Source: an uncultured Pirellula sp.
GTDB lineage: Bacteria > Planctomycetota > Planctomycetia > Pirellulales > Pirellulaceae
DNA: 32,929 bases
Assembly: GCA_903892355.1 (NCBI GenBank)
Contig: CAITIE010000054.1
Coordinates: 1-32,929, forward strand
Direction: 5' to 3'
The position numbers and the translations under genes were made by a program. Below are positions 25,885-32,929 of this stretch, in pieces (within the stretch, counting starts at the first letter, position 1; the number at the start of each line of letters is the position of its first letter). Below the pieces are notes generated by a model. It made no database searches. It saw only the letters and a program-made list of their open reading frames with translations, and was not told the origin of the DNA.

Positions 25885-28869
25885 ATGAAGAATCAGCACC
25901 CACCCAAGCAATCGCCTCGCGCCGACGAAACCGTTCACTTCGATGAATCGGTTTCAGAGTCAGCATCGCCACACTCTGTCTCAAATCAGCCTGTCTCGTA
26001 TCAGCAATCCCTCGACTCGCATCAACAATCCGACGATGCGAACGCTACCGTCGATTTCTCGAACAACCAGACCGTTGGGGACAACGAAGACGTTTCTCTG
26101 CCGGCCGATGCGACAGGACTGTACACACCGGGTTCCGATTCGGTCAGCGACGGCGCCGACAGCACCCTCGCCACGATGGCGCATCATCCGACCACGCCGA
26201 ACACGACCGCTGGAAAGACAAAGAGAGCCACTTCGTCGAACGAGGGGGATTTTTCATTCACACCTGCCTCTTCCGCCGGATCGGTGAGATCCGTAGCGGA
26301 TCCGAAACTTGCGTCCGAGAAGGACCGCATCCCGAAGTCGATTGGGGCCTACACGATCGAACGGGTGCTCGGTCGCGGCGGGATGGGGATTGTCTACAAA
26401 GCGTTTCAAACGAAGCTCGGGCGTCCGGTCGCGTTGAAGATGGTATTGTCTGGGTCCCATGTCTCGGACCAAGTCCTGGTACGATTTATCGCAGAAGCGA
26501 AAGCGGTAGCGCATCTCCAACACCCGAACATCGTTCAGATTTTCGAGGTGGGAGAGCATGATGGGTTACCGTTCTTCTCGCTCGAGTACGTCAACGGCCC
26601 ACCGTTGGATAAAAAACTCGAAGGGAAACCGATCCCATCTGAGGAAGCCGCCAAGCTGACGATGGTTCTTTGCGAAGCCATGCAGTATGCGCACGACAAC
26701 GGAGTCCTGCACCGAGATTTGAAGCCTGCCAACGTGATGACCACGGCTGAGGGAACGCTCAAGGTCACCGACTTTGGACTGGCGAAGCGACTCGAGGAGG
26801 AGACCGACTCGTCGAGTACGCGCGAGGGAACCATCATGGGGACCCCCAGCTACATGTCCCCGGAACAAGCTCGCGGGGCCATCCACGAACTCGGTCCTGC
26901 CACCGATCAATATTCTCTCGGTGCGATGCTGTATGAGTTCTTGACCGGTCGACCTCCGTTCGCAGCGCCAAAGCCTTTCGAAACGATCATGCAAGTGATC
27001 AAGAACGAGCCCATCGCTCCCAAGCAACTTCAATCCAAAATCCCGGATGATCTTGAGACGATCTGCTTAAAGGCCTTGCAAAAGGATATCTCGAAACGCT
27101 ACAGCTCCTGCGCCGACATGGCGGCCGATTTGCGACGATTCCTCAACGGGGAACCGATCCTCGCCCGCCCCGTGGGCAATGTTGAACGCGCCTACAGGTG
27201 GTACCGACGCAACCCAGTCGTGGGAAATCTTTCCGCGGCAGCCCTGCTGGGCTTGATCGGTGTCGCGGGAGTCTCCACCTATTCGGCTATCACTCTGAGC
27301 GAAAAGAACAGCCAACTCGAAAAATCGAAGTCGCAAACGGAAGAGCAAGCCAGAATCGCTCGTGAGAATGAAGCTCTTGCTCGCACCCACGAAGCTCAAG
27401 CGTTGGTGAACGAAGGTAAGGCGCTCGAGCAAGAGAAAATCGCTCAGCGGCGAGCCGATAGCATCGTCGATACCGTGCAGAAGTTCTTCCGCGAGGTGGA
27501 AGAAGTCGACGTCAATGCGTTGCCGAGGATCAAGGAGAAACGCGATCGGATGATGAAACTCCTCCTGCCAATCCTGGAACAAGAAGTTTTGAAGGAGATG
27601 CCGACGGACGACAAAGCGGTTTTGACCGCTGCAGCACTTCGCAAAACAGTCGCGGATAACATGGCTGCACAAAACATGAAGGAATCCGCCGAGAAGTACT
27701 ACATCGAATTGGAAGAGTTTTTCCGCAATCGCGCCGCAGTGAAAAAAACGGATTCGGCACGCAATAATTATGCATCCATGGTGCGGTCCCTCGCGGAATT
27801 GAAACGGGAACTCGATCGGAACATGGATGGAAGTCTTGCCCTTTACAAAAAGCAATTGGAAATCGCAGAAGATATTTTTTCCAATTCGCGGGGGGATGAA
27901 AAAGGAGAAGGCAAATACAACCCGTTTCAGAAACTGCAGTTGTTGGCTCGAGCCCACCACGAATTGGGCACAACTTATTTCCGGATAGGTATGCTTCAGG
28001 AAGCGATCTCCCATGCGGACGAAGGTGTTCGTTGTAACCAAGAAGCTATCGCGGCCTACGATGTCGATGAGAAAGTTCTAGCTCTTCCGGAAGGTGTTCG
28101 GCAGAGGCAGCGAAGAGCATTGCAAGATCAACTCGACCTGATCGAGCTGGCTCAGACAATGGTCGAGTCGCAACTAGGAGACGACGCCGTTGCCGAGAAG
28201 GTGTTACGAAAAACGGTGGCGGCTGCCAAACTCGCGAAGGAAGCCGACATTACCAACGCGAGTATTCTCAGAGACTACTGTGGGAAACTTGGCTTGCTGG
28301 CAGAGTTTCTCGCCCGGAATGGGAAAACCGCGGAAGCATTAGGAATGTTTCAAGATGCAGCGAAGGAAGGCGACCGCTTGCTAAGCTTCGCACCCGATCA
28401 TACGGAGTTTCTACGGACATCTGCGATGGCACACTACCGCTTGGCTCAGTGGAATCACGAACTCGGAAACGCGGACTGGGAAAAGAATGCCCAAAGAGCC
28501 CTTGAGATCCGACGTGCAAAACAAGTCATGGATAAAAACAATGACCGGTTCAAGATCGAACTGATGCTTTCCGAGGCTCAGATTGGAGACGTCGCCAAAG
28601 CCGACGTGCTCGCAGGTGAATTGCTCAAGCTTCCCAACGTCGATAATGAACTGTTGGTCGAGATCGCCCGAAGTTATGCAATGATCGCGAGCCGGGATTC
28701 GGACGCGAGTGAAAAGCATTCACACCTTGAGAAAGCCAAGGCATTGATAAACCGAGCGATACAACAGAATTATCGGGATCGATTGTACTTGATCGAAGAG
28801 GTTGATTTGCGGCCAATGCGGGATTCCGGGATTATGGATGAAGTCATCGCCGGGATGCCTTCGGCGTGA
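25885..28869 (+). CDS. Membrane-anchored PknB-type serine/threonine protein kinase with coiled coil and TPR-like tail
   Basis: The protein is 994 residues from ATG 25885; a TTG 20 codons upstream (25825) is open but less likely. Residues 1-150 are low-complexity, rich in Ser, Gln, Asp and Thr. The kinase domain (about 153-425) has the glycine loop GRGGMG (163-168), Lys185 in VALKM, catalytic Asp278 in HRDLKPAN, DFG at 296-298 and the SPEQ substrate-loop signature, so all key residues are present. One hydrophobic segment (about 445-468), after the planctomycete-typical WYRRNPVV, anchors it in the membrane. A coiled coil (about 473-530, rich in E, K, Q and A) and helical TPR-like units (about 688 onwards, e.g. 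AHHELGTTYFRIG) follow. It should phosphorylate Ser/Thr on cytoplasmic partners. The tail probably mediates protein-protein contact and may lie across the membrane. The target is unknown. Confidence 0.95.
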   Translation: MKNQHPPKQSPRADETVHFDESVSESASPHSVSNQPVSYQQSLDSHQQSDDANATVDFSNNQTVGDNEDVSLPADATGLYTPGSDSVSDGADSTLATMAHHPTTPNTTAGKTKRATSSNEGDFSFTPASSAGSVRSVADPKLASEKDRIPKSIGAYTIERVLGRGGMGIVYKAFQTKLGRPVALKMVLSGSHVSDQVLVRFIAEAKAVAHLQHPNIVQIFEVGEHDGLPFFSLEYVNGPPLDKKLEGKPIPSEEAAKLTMVLCEAMQYAHDNGVLHRDLKPANVMTTAEGTLKVTDFGLAKRLEEETDSSSTREGTIMGTPSYMSPEQARGAIHELGPATDQYSLGAMLYEFLTGRPPFAAPKPFETIMQVIKNEPIAPKQLQSKIPDDLETICLKALQKDISKRYSSCADMAADLRRFLNGEPILARPVGNVERAYRWYRRNPVVGNLSAAALLGLIGVAGVSTYSAITLSEKNSQLEKSKSQTEEQARIARENEALARTHEAQALVNEGKALEQEKIAQRRADSIVDTVQKFFREVEEVDVNALPRIKEKRDRMMKLLLPILEQEVLKEMPTDDKAVLTAAALRKTVADNMAAQNMKESAEKYYIELEEFFRNRAAVKKTDSARNNYASMVRSLAELKRELDRNMDGSLALYKKQLEIAEDIFSNSRGDEKGEGKYNPFQKLQLLARAHHELGTTYFRIGMLQEAISHADEGVRCNQEAIAAYDVDEKVLALPEGVRQRQRRALQDQLDLIELAQTMVESQLGDDAVAEKVLRKTVAAAKLAKEADITNASILRDYCGKLGLLAEFLARNGKTAEALGMFQDAAKEGDRLLSFAPDHTEFLRTSAMAHYRLAQWNHELGNADWEKNAQRALEIRRAKQVMDKNNDRFKIELMLSEAQIGDVAKADVLAGELLKLPNVDNELLVEIARSYAMIASRDSDASEKHSHLEKAKALINRAIQQNYRDRLYLIEEVDLRPMRDSGIMDEVIAGMPSA

Positions 28870-28915
28870 ATACGTCGGAGCCATCATCGTTAGCGCCGGG
28901 TGGTGGGGCGGTGAG

Positions 28916-28930
28916 ATCGGTAGTACCGAT
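28916..28930 (+). terminator. Weak candidate terminator hairpin after the kinase
   Basis: ATCGG-TAGTA-CCGAT forms a perfect 5-bp stem (extendable to 7 with a 1-base loop), followed by GTTTCG rather than a T run. It lies 47 bases after the kinase stop codon. The stem is short and there is no poly-T, so this is a weak call; it may only be part of the degenerate repeat copy here. Confidence 0.2.
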
Positions 28931-29010
28931 GTTTCGATCATGTCTAGCGTCGGGGGATGTCGGGTTCGAGCGCCCAGTCGCCACTTGCTCACACGCGTGG
29001 CTCGGATTCA

Positions 29011-29025
29011 ATTCGCGGAGCGAAT
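29011..29025 (+). repeat. Hairpin in repeat unit 1
   Basis: ATTCGC-GGA-GCGAAT, a 6-bp perfect stem with a 3-base loop. The equivalent positions in units 2 and 3 keep the fold. Confidence 0.6.
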
Positions 29026-29215
29026 CCCGTCGAAGCCCTCAGCGTCAGCGCCGGGTTGAGGTGCGCGGGGGAGTGATCGTTACGATGTTTTGCTCGTGAC
29101 TGGAATTGGGGTAGCGATCATGGCTAGGATTGGGGTGATGATCATGACTAGCTTCGGGGGATGTCGAGTTCCAGCGCCCAGTCGCCACTTGCTCACACGC
29201 GTGGCTCGGATGTTG

Positions 29216-29230
29216 GTTCGCGGAGCGAAC
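29216..29230 (+). repeat. Hairpin in repeat unit 2
   Basis: GTTCGC-GGA-GCGAAC. Compared with unit 1 the outer pair has changed from A-T to G-C on both sides, a compensatory change. A second related element (TTCGCGAAGCG) follows within the extra 28 bases of this unit. Confidence 0.6.
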
Positions 29231-29447
29231 AGGTTGGGGGTTCGTTCGCGAAGCGGATACGTCGGAGCCCTCAGCGTCAGCGCCGGGTTGAGGTGCGCGG
29301 GGGACTGATCGTTACGATGTTTTGCTCGTGACTGAAATTGGGGTAGCGATCATGGCTAGGATTGGGGTGATGATCGTGACTAGCGTCGGGGGATGTCGGG
29401 TTCCAGCGCCCAGTCGCCACTCGCTCACACGCGTGGCTCGGATGTTG

Positions 29448-29462
29448 GTTCGCGAAGCGAAT
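29448..29462 (+). repeat. Hairpin in repeat unit 3
   Basis: GTTCGC-GAA-GCGAAT. The outer pair is G-T, allowed as G-U in RNA. The last, truncated unit loses similarity exactly at this element (near 29656). Confidence 0.5.
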
Positions 29463-29657
29463 CCCGTCGGAGCCCTCAGCGTCAACGCCGGGTTGAGGTG
29501 CGCGGGGGACTGATCGTTACGATGTTTTGCTCGTGACTAGGATTGGGGTAGCGATCATGGCTAGGATTGGGGTGATGATCATGACTAGCGTCGGGGGATG
29601 TCGGGTTCCAGCGCCCAGTCGCCACTCGCTCTCGCGCGTGGCTCGGATGTTGGTTCT

Positions 29658-29962
29658 GCCCATTTGCATTCCAGACTCGATGCAACTTTCTAAAGTTGCT
29701 ATCCGCACGTGCAAAACGCACCTAATCGCACGGAAAGCCCCTGGATTATCCAAGCTGTAAGGCCATGCTTCTGGTAAAAAAATCAATCGGTCTTTGCCAC
29801 CCAAAGGTTAAAGCCATTGAAGGATGGGTCATTCGCTGGTTACAACGTAAGGCTGTATTCATCTCGAAAACCCACTTGCAAAACTTGCTTTCGAAAAATG
29901 AAATCTCTTATCCGCATAACCAAGGATCACGATCGAAGCCCATGTTGAAGGGTTGAACCATT
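29658..29962. other. Intergenic stretch without a supported gene
   Basis: Between the repeat array and the esterase start there is an AT-richer 305-base stretch. A 63-codon plus-strand frame (29765-29956) is open but has no recognisable motif. No clear promoter boxes were identified, although the promoter of the downstream gene presumably lies here. Confidence 0.5.
29947..29952 (+). promoter_or_regulatory. Candidate ribosome binding site for the esterase fusion
   Basis: GAAGGG lies 10 bases before the ATG at 29963. An in-frame TGA at 29954-29956 follows it, so the ATG is the first possible start and the site supports it. The match to the anti-Shine-Dalgarno consensus is moderate. Confidence 0.4.
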
Positions 29963-32929
29963 ATGAACCATTCCCAACTCATCAGCACTGCTTCGTTCGC
30001 CACCGTAGTTTTCATCACTCGCTGCATTTTGAGCGTTCTCATTTCCCAGCAAGCATTTGCTGCGGATGGGAATGCCGCCGTCAAATCCGAGCCACTTCGT
30101 GTTTACATCCTCGCGGGGCAGTCCAACATGCAAGGCCACGCGAAGATAGGCACTTTTGAACACATAGGTATGGACCCAGCGACCAAACCGATGCTCCAAG
30201 AAATGCTCGGCGCCGACGGCAAACCCAGGGTTTGCGAGCGAGTCTGGATCTCATCGATTGGGTGTGCGGCTTCAGAACAGACGGGAAAACTGACCGCTGG
30301 TTTTGGTGCCTCCCCGGACAAAATCGGTCCAGAGTTTACCTTTGGGCTCTCCATGCAAAAGTTCACGAATGCCCCTATTCTGATCATCAAAACATCATGG
30401 GGGGGAAAAAGCCTGCACACTGATTTCCGTCCGCCAAGCGCTGGACCTTATGTCTTTAACGAAACGCTGCTAAGCAATCTGCAGAAGCAAGGCAAGGATC
30501 TTTCTGCGATCCGAGCGGACAAGGAGCAGGAGACGGGCAAGTGCTATCATCAGATGATCGATCACGTGAAGTATGTACTCAGCGACATCAAACGCGTTAT
30601 GCCAGAATACGACGCGTCGCAAGGCTACCAAATCGCTGGTTTTGCTTGGTTCCAAGGATGGAACGATATGGTCGACGCTGGAACATACCCCAATCGCGAT
30701 AAGCCGGGAGGCTACGATGCCTACAGCGTGGCCTTAGCTCATTTCATCCGTGATGTCCGCAAAGATTTGAACGCTCCTAAGATGCCTTTTGTCATCGGAG
30801 TGCTTGGAGTCGGCGGGCCAACCGCCGAATATGGTCCAGACCTGCTGCGTTACAAAAACACCCACGATAACTTTCGCGCCGCAATGGCCGCTCCGGCTCA
30901 ATACCCGGAGTTCCACGGCAATGTCGCTACGGTACTGGCTGAGAAGTATTGGGATCGGGAACTGACCATCGCTAAATCCAAGGAAAGCCAGATCGATCAA
31001 AAGGCGAAGAGCATTGCCAAGGAGGAAAAGCTCACAAGTGCTGAAGCAAGGGCTTTAATCGATAAAATGCGTATCGAAGGTCTTACCGACCGCGAACGCT
31101 CGGTCATCGAGAAAGGGATCTCCAACCTTGAGTTCCATTACCTCGGCTCTGCCAAGATCCTCGGTGGTGTCGGCAAGGGTTTCGCAGAAGCGATGGCAGG
31201 GCTCGAATCAACGACTGCGTATCAGGTCCCCTCGCCTGCATCAAAGCCATCCACGCTGGTTGAAAACTGGACTCACTGGCGAGGCCCTTCCGCTGATGGC
31301 CACGCAGGAAGCAATGCAACGCCACCCATTCATTGGGACAAGAAAACCAATGTCGCCTGGACAGCTGAATTACCGGGCGAGGGGTCGGCGACGCCGATCG
31401 TGTTCGGCCACCAAATTTTTGTCTTGTCGGCCGTCAAGACCGAACGCAAAAGCTCCACGGCGATTGTCAATGACCAGCGCGCCAAAACAACTCCCGACGA
31501 ACGGTACTATCAATTTGTGGTATCAAGCTACGATCGAGGTACGGGAAAGCTGCTCTGGCAGCGCGTCGTGATCGAACAAGTCCCGCACGAAGGCAAGCAC
31601 GAAACGAACACTTATGCGGCTGGCTCGCCGACTACGGATGGCGAACGTCTGTACTTCTCATTCGGATCGCGAGGTGTTTTCTGCTACGCACTCGATGGAA
31701 CGGAACTATGGAACATCGATCTAGGGGATATGCGAACTCGAAATGGTTGGGGGGAAGCTATCACGCCGACATTGACGGACGATGCGTTGATCATCAATTG
31801 GGACCAGGAAGAAGGATCTTTCATCGCAGCGGTCGACAAGCTCACTGGGGAAATCCGCTGGAAAGCAGATCGAGCCGGCGAGGTAACCTCTTGGAACACC
31901 CCGTTCGTGACGACCTATGAGGGGAAGCAACAAGTGATCGTCAATGGCACCGGTTCGGTCAAAAGTTATGATGCCAGCGATGGGTCCGTACTGTGGGAGT
32001 GCGGAGGCCAAACGGTAAATGCGATTCCGTCACCGATACGCTTTCGTGATTCCGTCATCTGCACGAGTGGCTATCGCGGCGCATTGGCGTGCTCGATCCC
32101 GCTAAGTTCCCGAGGCGATGTCACCAACAGCGCGACGATCGATTGGAGGGTGACCCAGAGTACGCCTTATGTGCCCTCTCCAATTCTAAGCAACTCACGG
32201 CTTCTATTCACGGCGGGTAACACCAATTTGCTCAGTTGCATCGACGCCAGCAATGGTCAATCGCTTCTCGAGCGCATGCGACTGGCCGGGATCCGCACGA
32301 TGTATGCATCACCGATTTTAGCCAACGGTCATTTCTATTTCACCAGCCGCGAAGGAACCACCGTGGTGGTGAAAGACAATGAGCGTTTAGATATTGTCGC
32401 CACCAATGATTTGGAGGATGTGATCGATGCTTCGCCGATCGCAGTGGATAACCAGCTCTTTCTGCGTAGCTGGAACAAGCTTTACTGTCTCGAGCAGATG
32501 CCGGTAGCTACGTCTACCAGCACGGGCGTTATGCCGCCAAATCCAGTCGCGAATCGAATCTCATTGAAACAAGTCGATCTCGAAGGATCCGCGGAAACAT
32601 CTGCCAATGCCAGCCTCGGAGATCTGGATAACGACGGCGATCTTGACATCGTATTGGCCAAGGGGAGGCACTGGCCTCTCCAAAACAGGGTTCTTTTTAA
32701 CGACGGCAAAGGAAGCTTCGATGCTCAAGATTTGGGAACTGTCCCGGATCGCAGTTATGCAGCAGCGTTGGGAGATCTAGATGGCGATAGGGATTTGGAT
32801 ATTGTCGTCAGCAATGACAACCCGGACGATAAAAAGGTATATCGGAACGAGGGCAATGGACGATTTGTGCTTGCGGGTACCTGGGGCGAGCCTTCCTGGA
32901 ATACCAGGAATATCGTGCTCGGCGATCTC
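29963..32929 (+). CDS. Secreted fusion: sialate O-acetylesterase + PQQ-like beta-propeller + VCBS/FG-GAP repeats (3' partial)
   Basis: The frame is open from ATG 29963 to the window edge, 989 codons, with no stop. Residues 1-33 look like a signal peptide (cleavage likely after AFA), with an Arg inside the hydrophobic stretch. Residues about 45-430 are an SGNH-type sialate O-acetylesterase (SASA): nucleophile Ser54 in GQSNMQG, WGGKS at 146-150, WFQGWND at 229-235 and a candidate catalytic His392 in EFHYLGS. A charged helical insert sits at about 338-386. At residue 435 a second module starts with NWTHWRGPSADG, the usual opening of planctomycete PQQ-like beta-propeller proteins, and runs to about 850. 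VCBS/FG-GAP calcium loops follow: DLDNDGDLDIV (887-897) and DLDGDRDLDIV (938-948). The likely role is removal of O-acetyl groups from extracellular or periplasmic glycans, with the propeller as binding or redox scaffold. Substrate and cofactor binding are inference. Confidence 0.88.
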   Translation, partial: MNHSQLISTASFATVVFITRCILSVLISQQAFAADGNAAVKSEPLRVYILAGQSNMQGHAKIGTFEHIGMDPATKPMLQEMLGADGKPRVCERVWISSIGCAASEQTGKLTAGFGASPDKIGPEFTFGLSMQKFTNAPILIIKTSWGGKSLHTDFRPPSAGPYVFNETLLSNLQKQGKDLSAIRADKEQETGKCYHQMIDHVKYVLSDIKRVMPEYDASQGYQIAGFAWFQGWNDMVDAGTYPNRDKPGGYDAYSVALAHFIRDVRKDLNAPKMPFVIGVLGVGGPTAEYGPDLLRYKNTHDNFRAAMAAPAQYPEFHGNVATVLAEKYWDRELTIAKSKESQIDQKAKSIAKEEKLTSAEARALIDKMRIEGLTDRERSVIEKGISNLEFHYLGSAKILGGVGKGFAEAMAGLESTTAYQVPSPASKPSTLVENWTHWRGPSADGHAGSNATPPIHWDKKTNVAWTAELPGEGSATPIVFGHQIFVLSAVKTERKSSTAIVNDQRAKTTPDERYYQFVVSSYDRGTGKLLWQRVVIEQVPHEGKHETNTYAAGSPTTDGERLYFSFGSRGVFCYALDGTELWNIDLGDMRTRNGWGEAITPTLTDDALIINWDQEEGSFIAAVDKLTGEIRWKADRAGEVTSWNTPFVTTYEGKQQVIVNGTGSVKSYDASDGSVLWECGGQTVNAIPSPIRFRDSVICTSGYRGALACSIPLSSRGDVTNSATIDWRVTQSTPYVPSPILSNSRLLFTAGNTNLLSCIDASNGQSLLERMRLAGIRTMYASPILANGHFYFTSREGTTVVVKDNERLDIVATNDLEDVIDASPIAVDNQLFLRSWNKLYCLEQMPVATSTSTGVMPPNPVANRISLKQVDLEGSAETSANASLGDLDNDGDLDIVLAKGRHWPLQNRVLFNDGKGSFDAQDLGTVPDRSYAAALGDLDGDRDLDIVVSNDNPDDKKVYRNEGNGRFVLAGTWGEPSWNTRNIVLGDL

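Larger units (their letters stand above)
28870..29657. repeat. Intergenic tandem repeat, about 204-bp unit, three units plus partial ends
   Basis: Using ctagcgtcgggggatg (or its close variant in the second unit) as unit start, the units lie at 28944-29147 (204 bp), 29148-29379 (232 bp), 29380-29584 (205 bp) and 29585-29657 (truncated). A diverged partial copy occupies 28870-28943, starting immediately after the kinase stop. The second unit has about 28 extra bases that include a second hairpin-like element. Within each complete interval is a 24-bp sub-repeat (for example 29534-29557 and 29558-29581). The array has several small frames on both strands but no convincing gene. It resembles a dispersed intergenic repeat family. 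Confidence 0.85.

Noticed and set aside
27067-28041. Minus-strand frame of 324 codons
   Set aside because: It lies fully antisense to the well-supported kinase coding sequence and has no domain features of its own.
28870-29657. Possible CRISPR array
   Set aside because: The repeat unit is about 204 bp and directly tandem, with no unique spacers of 30-40 bases between short repeats, and there are no cas genes nearby.
29482-29804. Small minus-strand frames reading EWRLGAGTRHPPT within the repeat array
   Set aside because: They are translations of the intergenic repeat unit, recur with each copy and lack start-site or domain support.

Overview
The window looks like a chromosomal segment of a planctomycete, most likely from the Pirellulaceae/Rhodopirellula group. 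The grounds are a giant secreted-type protein with an LExRxLLA (LEPR-XLL-like) motif near its N-terminus, a PknB-type kinase with a membrane anchor and TPR-like tail, and a sialate-O-acetylesterase/PQQ-like propeller/VCBS protein. All three are typical planctomycete architectures. No rRNA, tRNA, CRISPR array, transposase or phage gene was seen.

Layout. (1) Positions 1-25324, minus strand: one uninterrupted reading frame of at least 8,441 codons that runs off the left edge, so its C-terminus is missing. In protein order it reads: a basic leader with LEERALLA (residues 146-153); autotransporter-type beta-strand repeats; about 3,300 residues of parallel beta-helix repeats; a PKD block; RTX-like repeats; a very regular array of about 41-residue doublets (IDFxGDSGMDVL / IDFGGGADADVL); degenerate RTX-like repeats; a zinc-metallopeptidase domain with an intact HELGHLLGLRH; a PPC-like domain; more PKD domains; four exact-period 72-residue repeats; and terminal RTX repeats. 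(2) Positions 25325-25884: a gap between two divergent genes. (3) Positions 25885-28869, plus strand: a membrane-anchored Ser/Thr kinase. (4) Positions 28870-29657: an intergenic tandem repeat of about 204 bp with a small hairpin in each unit. (5) Positions 29658-29962: no convincing gene. (6) Positions 29963-32929, plus strand, running off the right edge: a signal-peptide-bearing fusion of an SGNH-type sialate O-acetylesterase, a PQQ-like beta-propeller and VCBS/FG-GAP repeats.

How they may work together (inference). The giant protein has the make-up of a calcium-dependent surface adhesin or matrix fibre with a built-in protease. The fusion protein looks like an exported carbohydrate deacetylase with a propeller scaffold. 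The kinase is divergent from the giant gene and could share its control region, but nothing in the sequence proves a functional link. The least ordinary features are the size and nested repeat structure of the giant gene, the protease embedded in it, the three-module esterase fusion, and the hairpin-bearing intergenic repeat. Domain boundaries inside the giant gene were read by eye and are good to roughly 50-100 bases unless a motif position is given.
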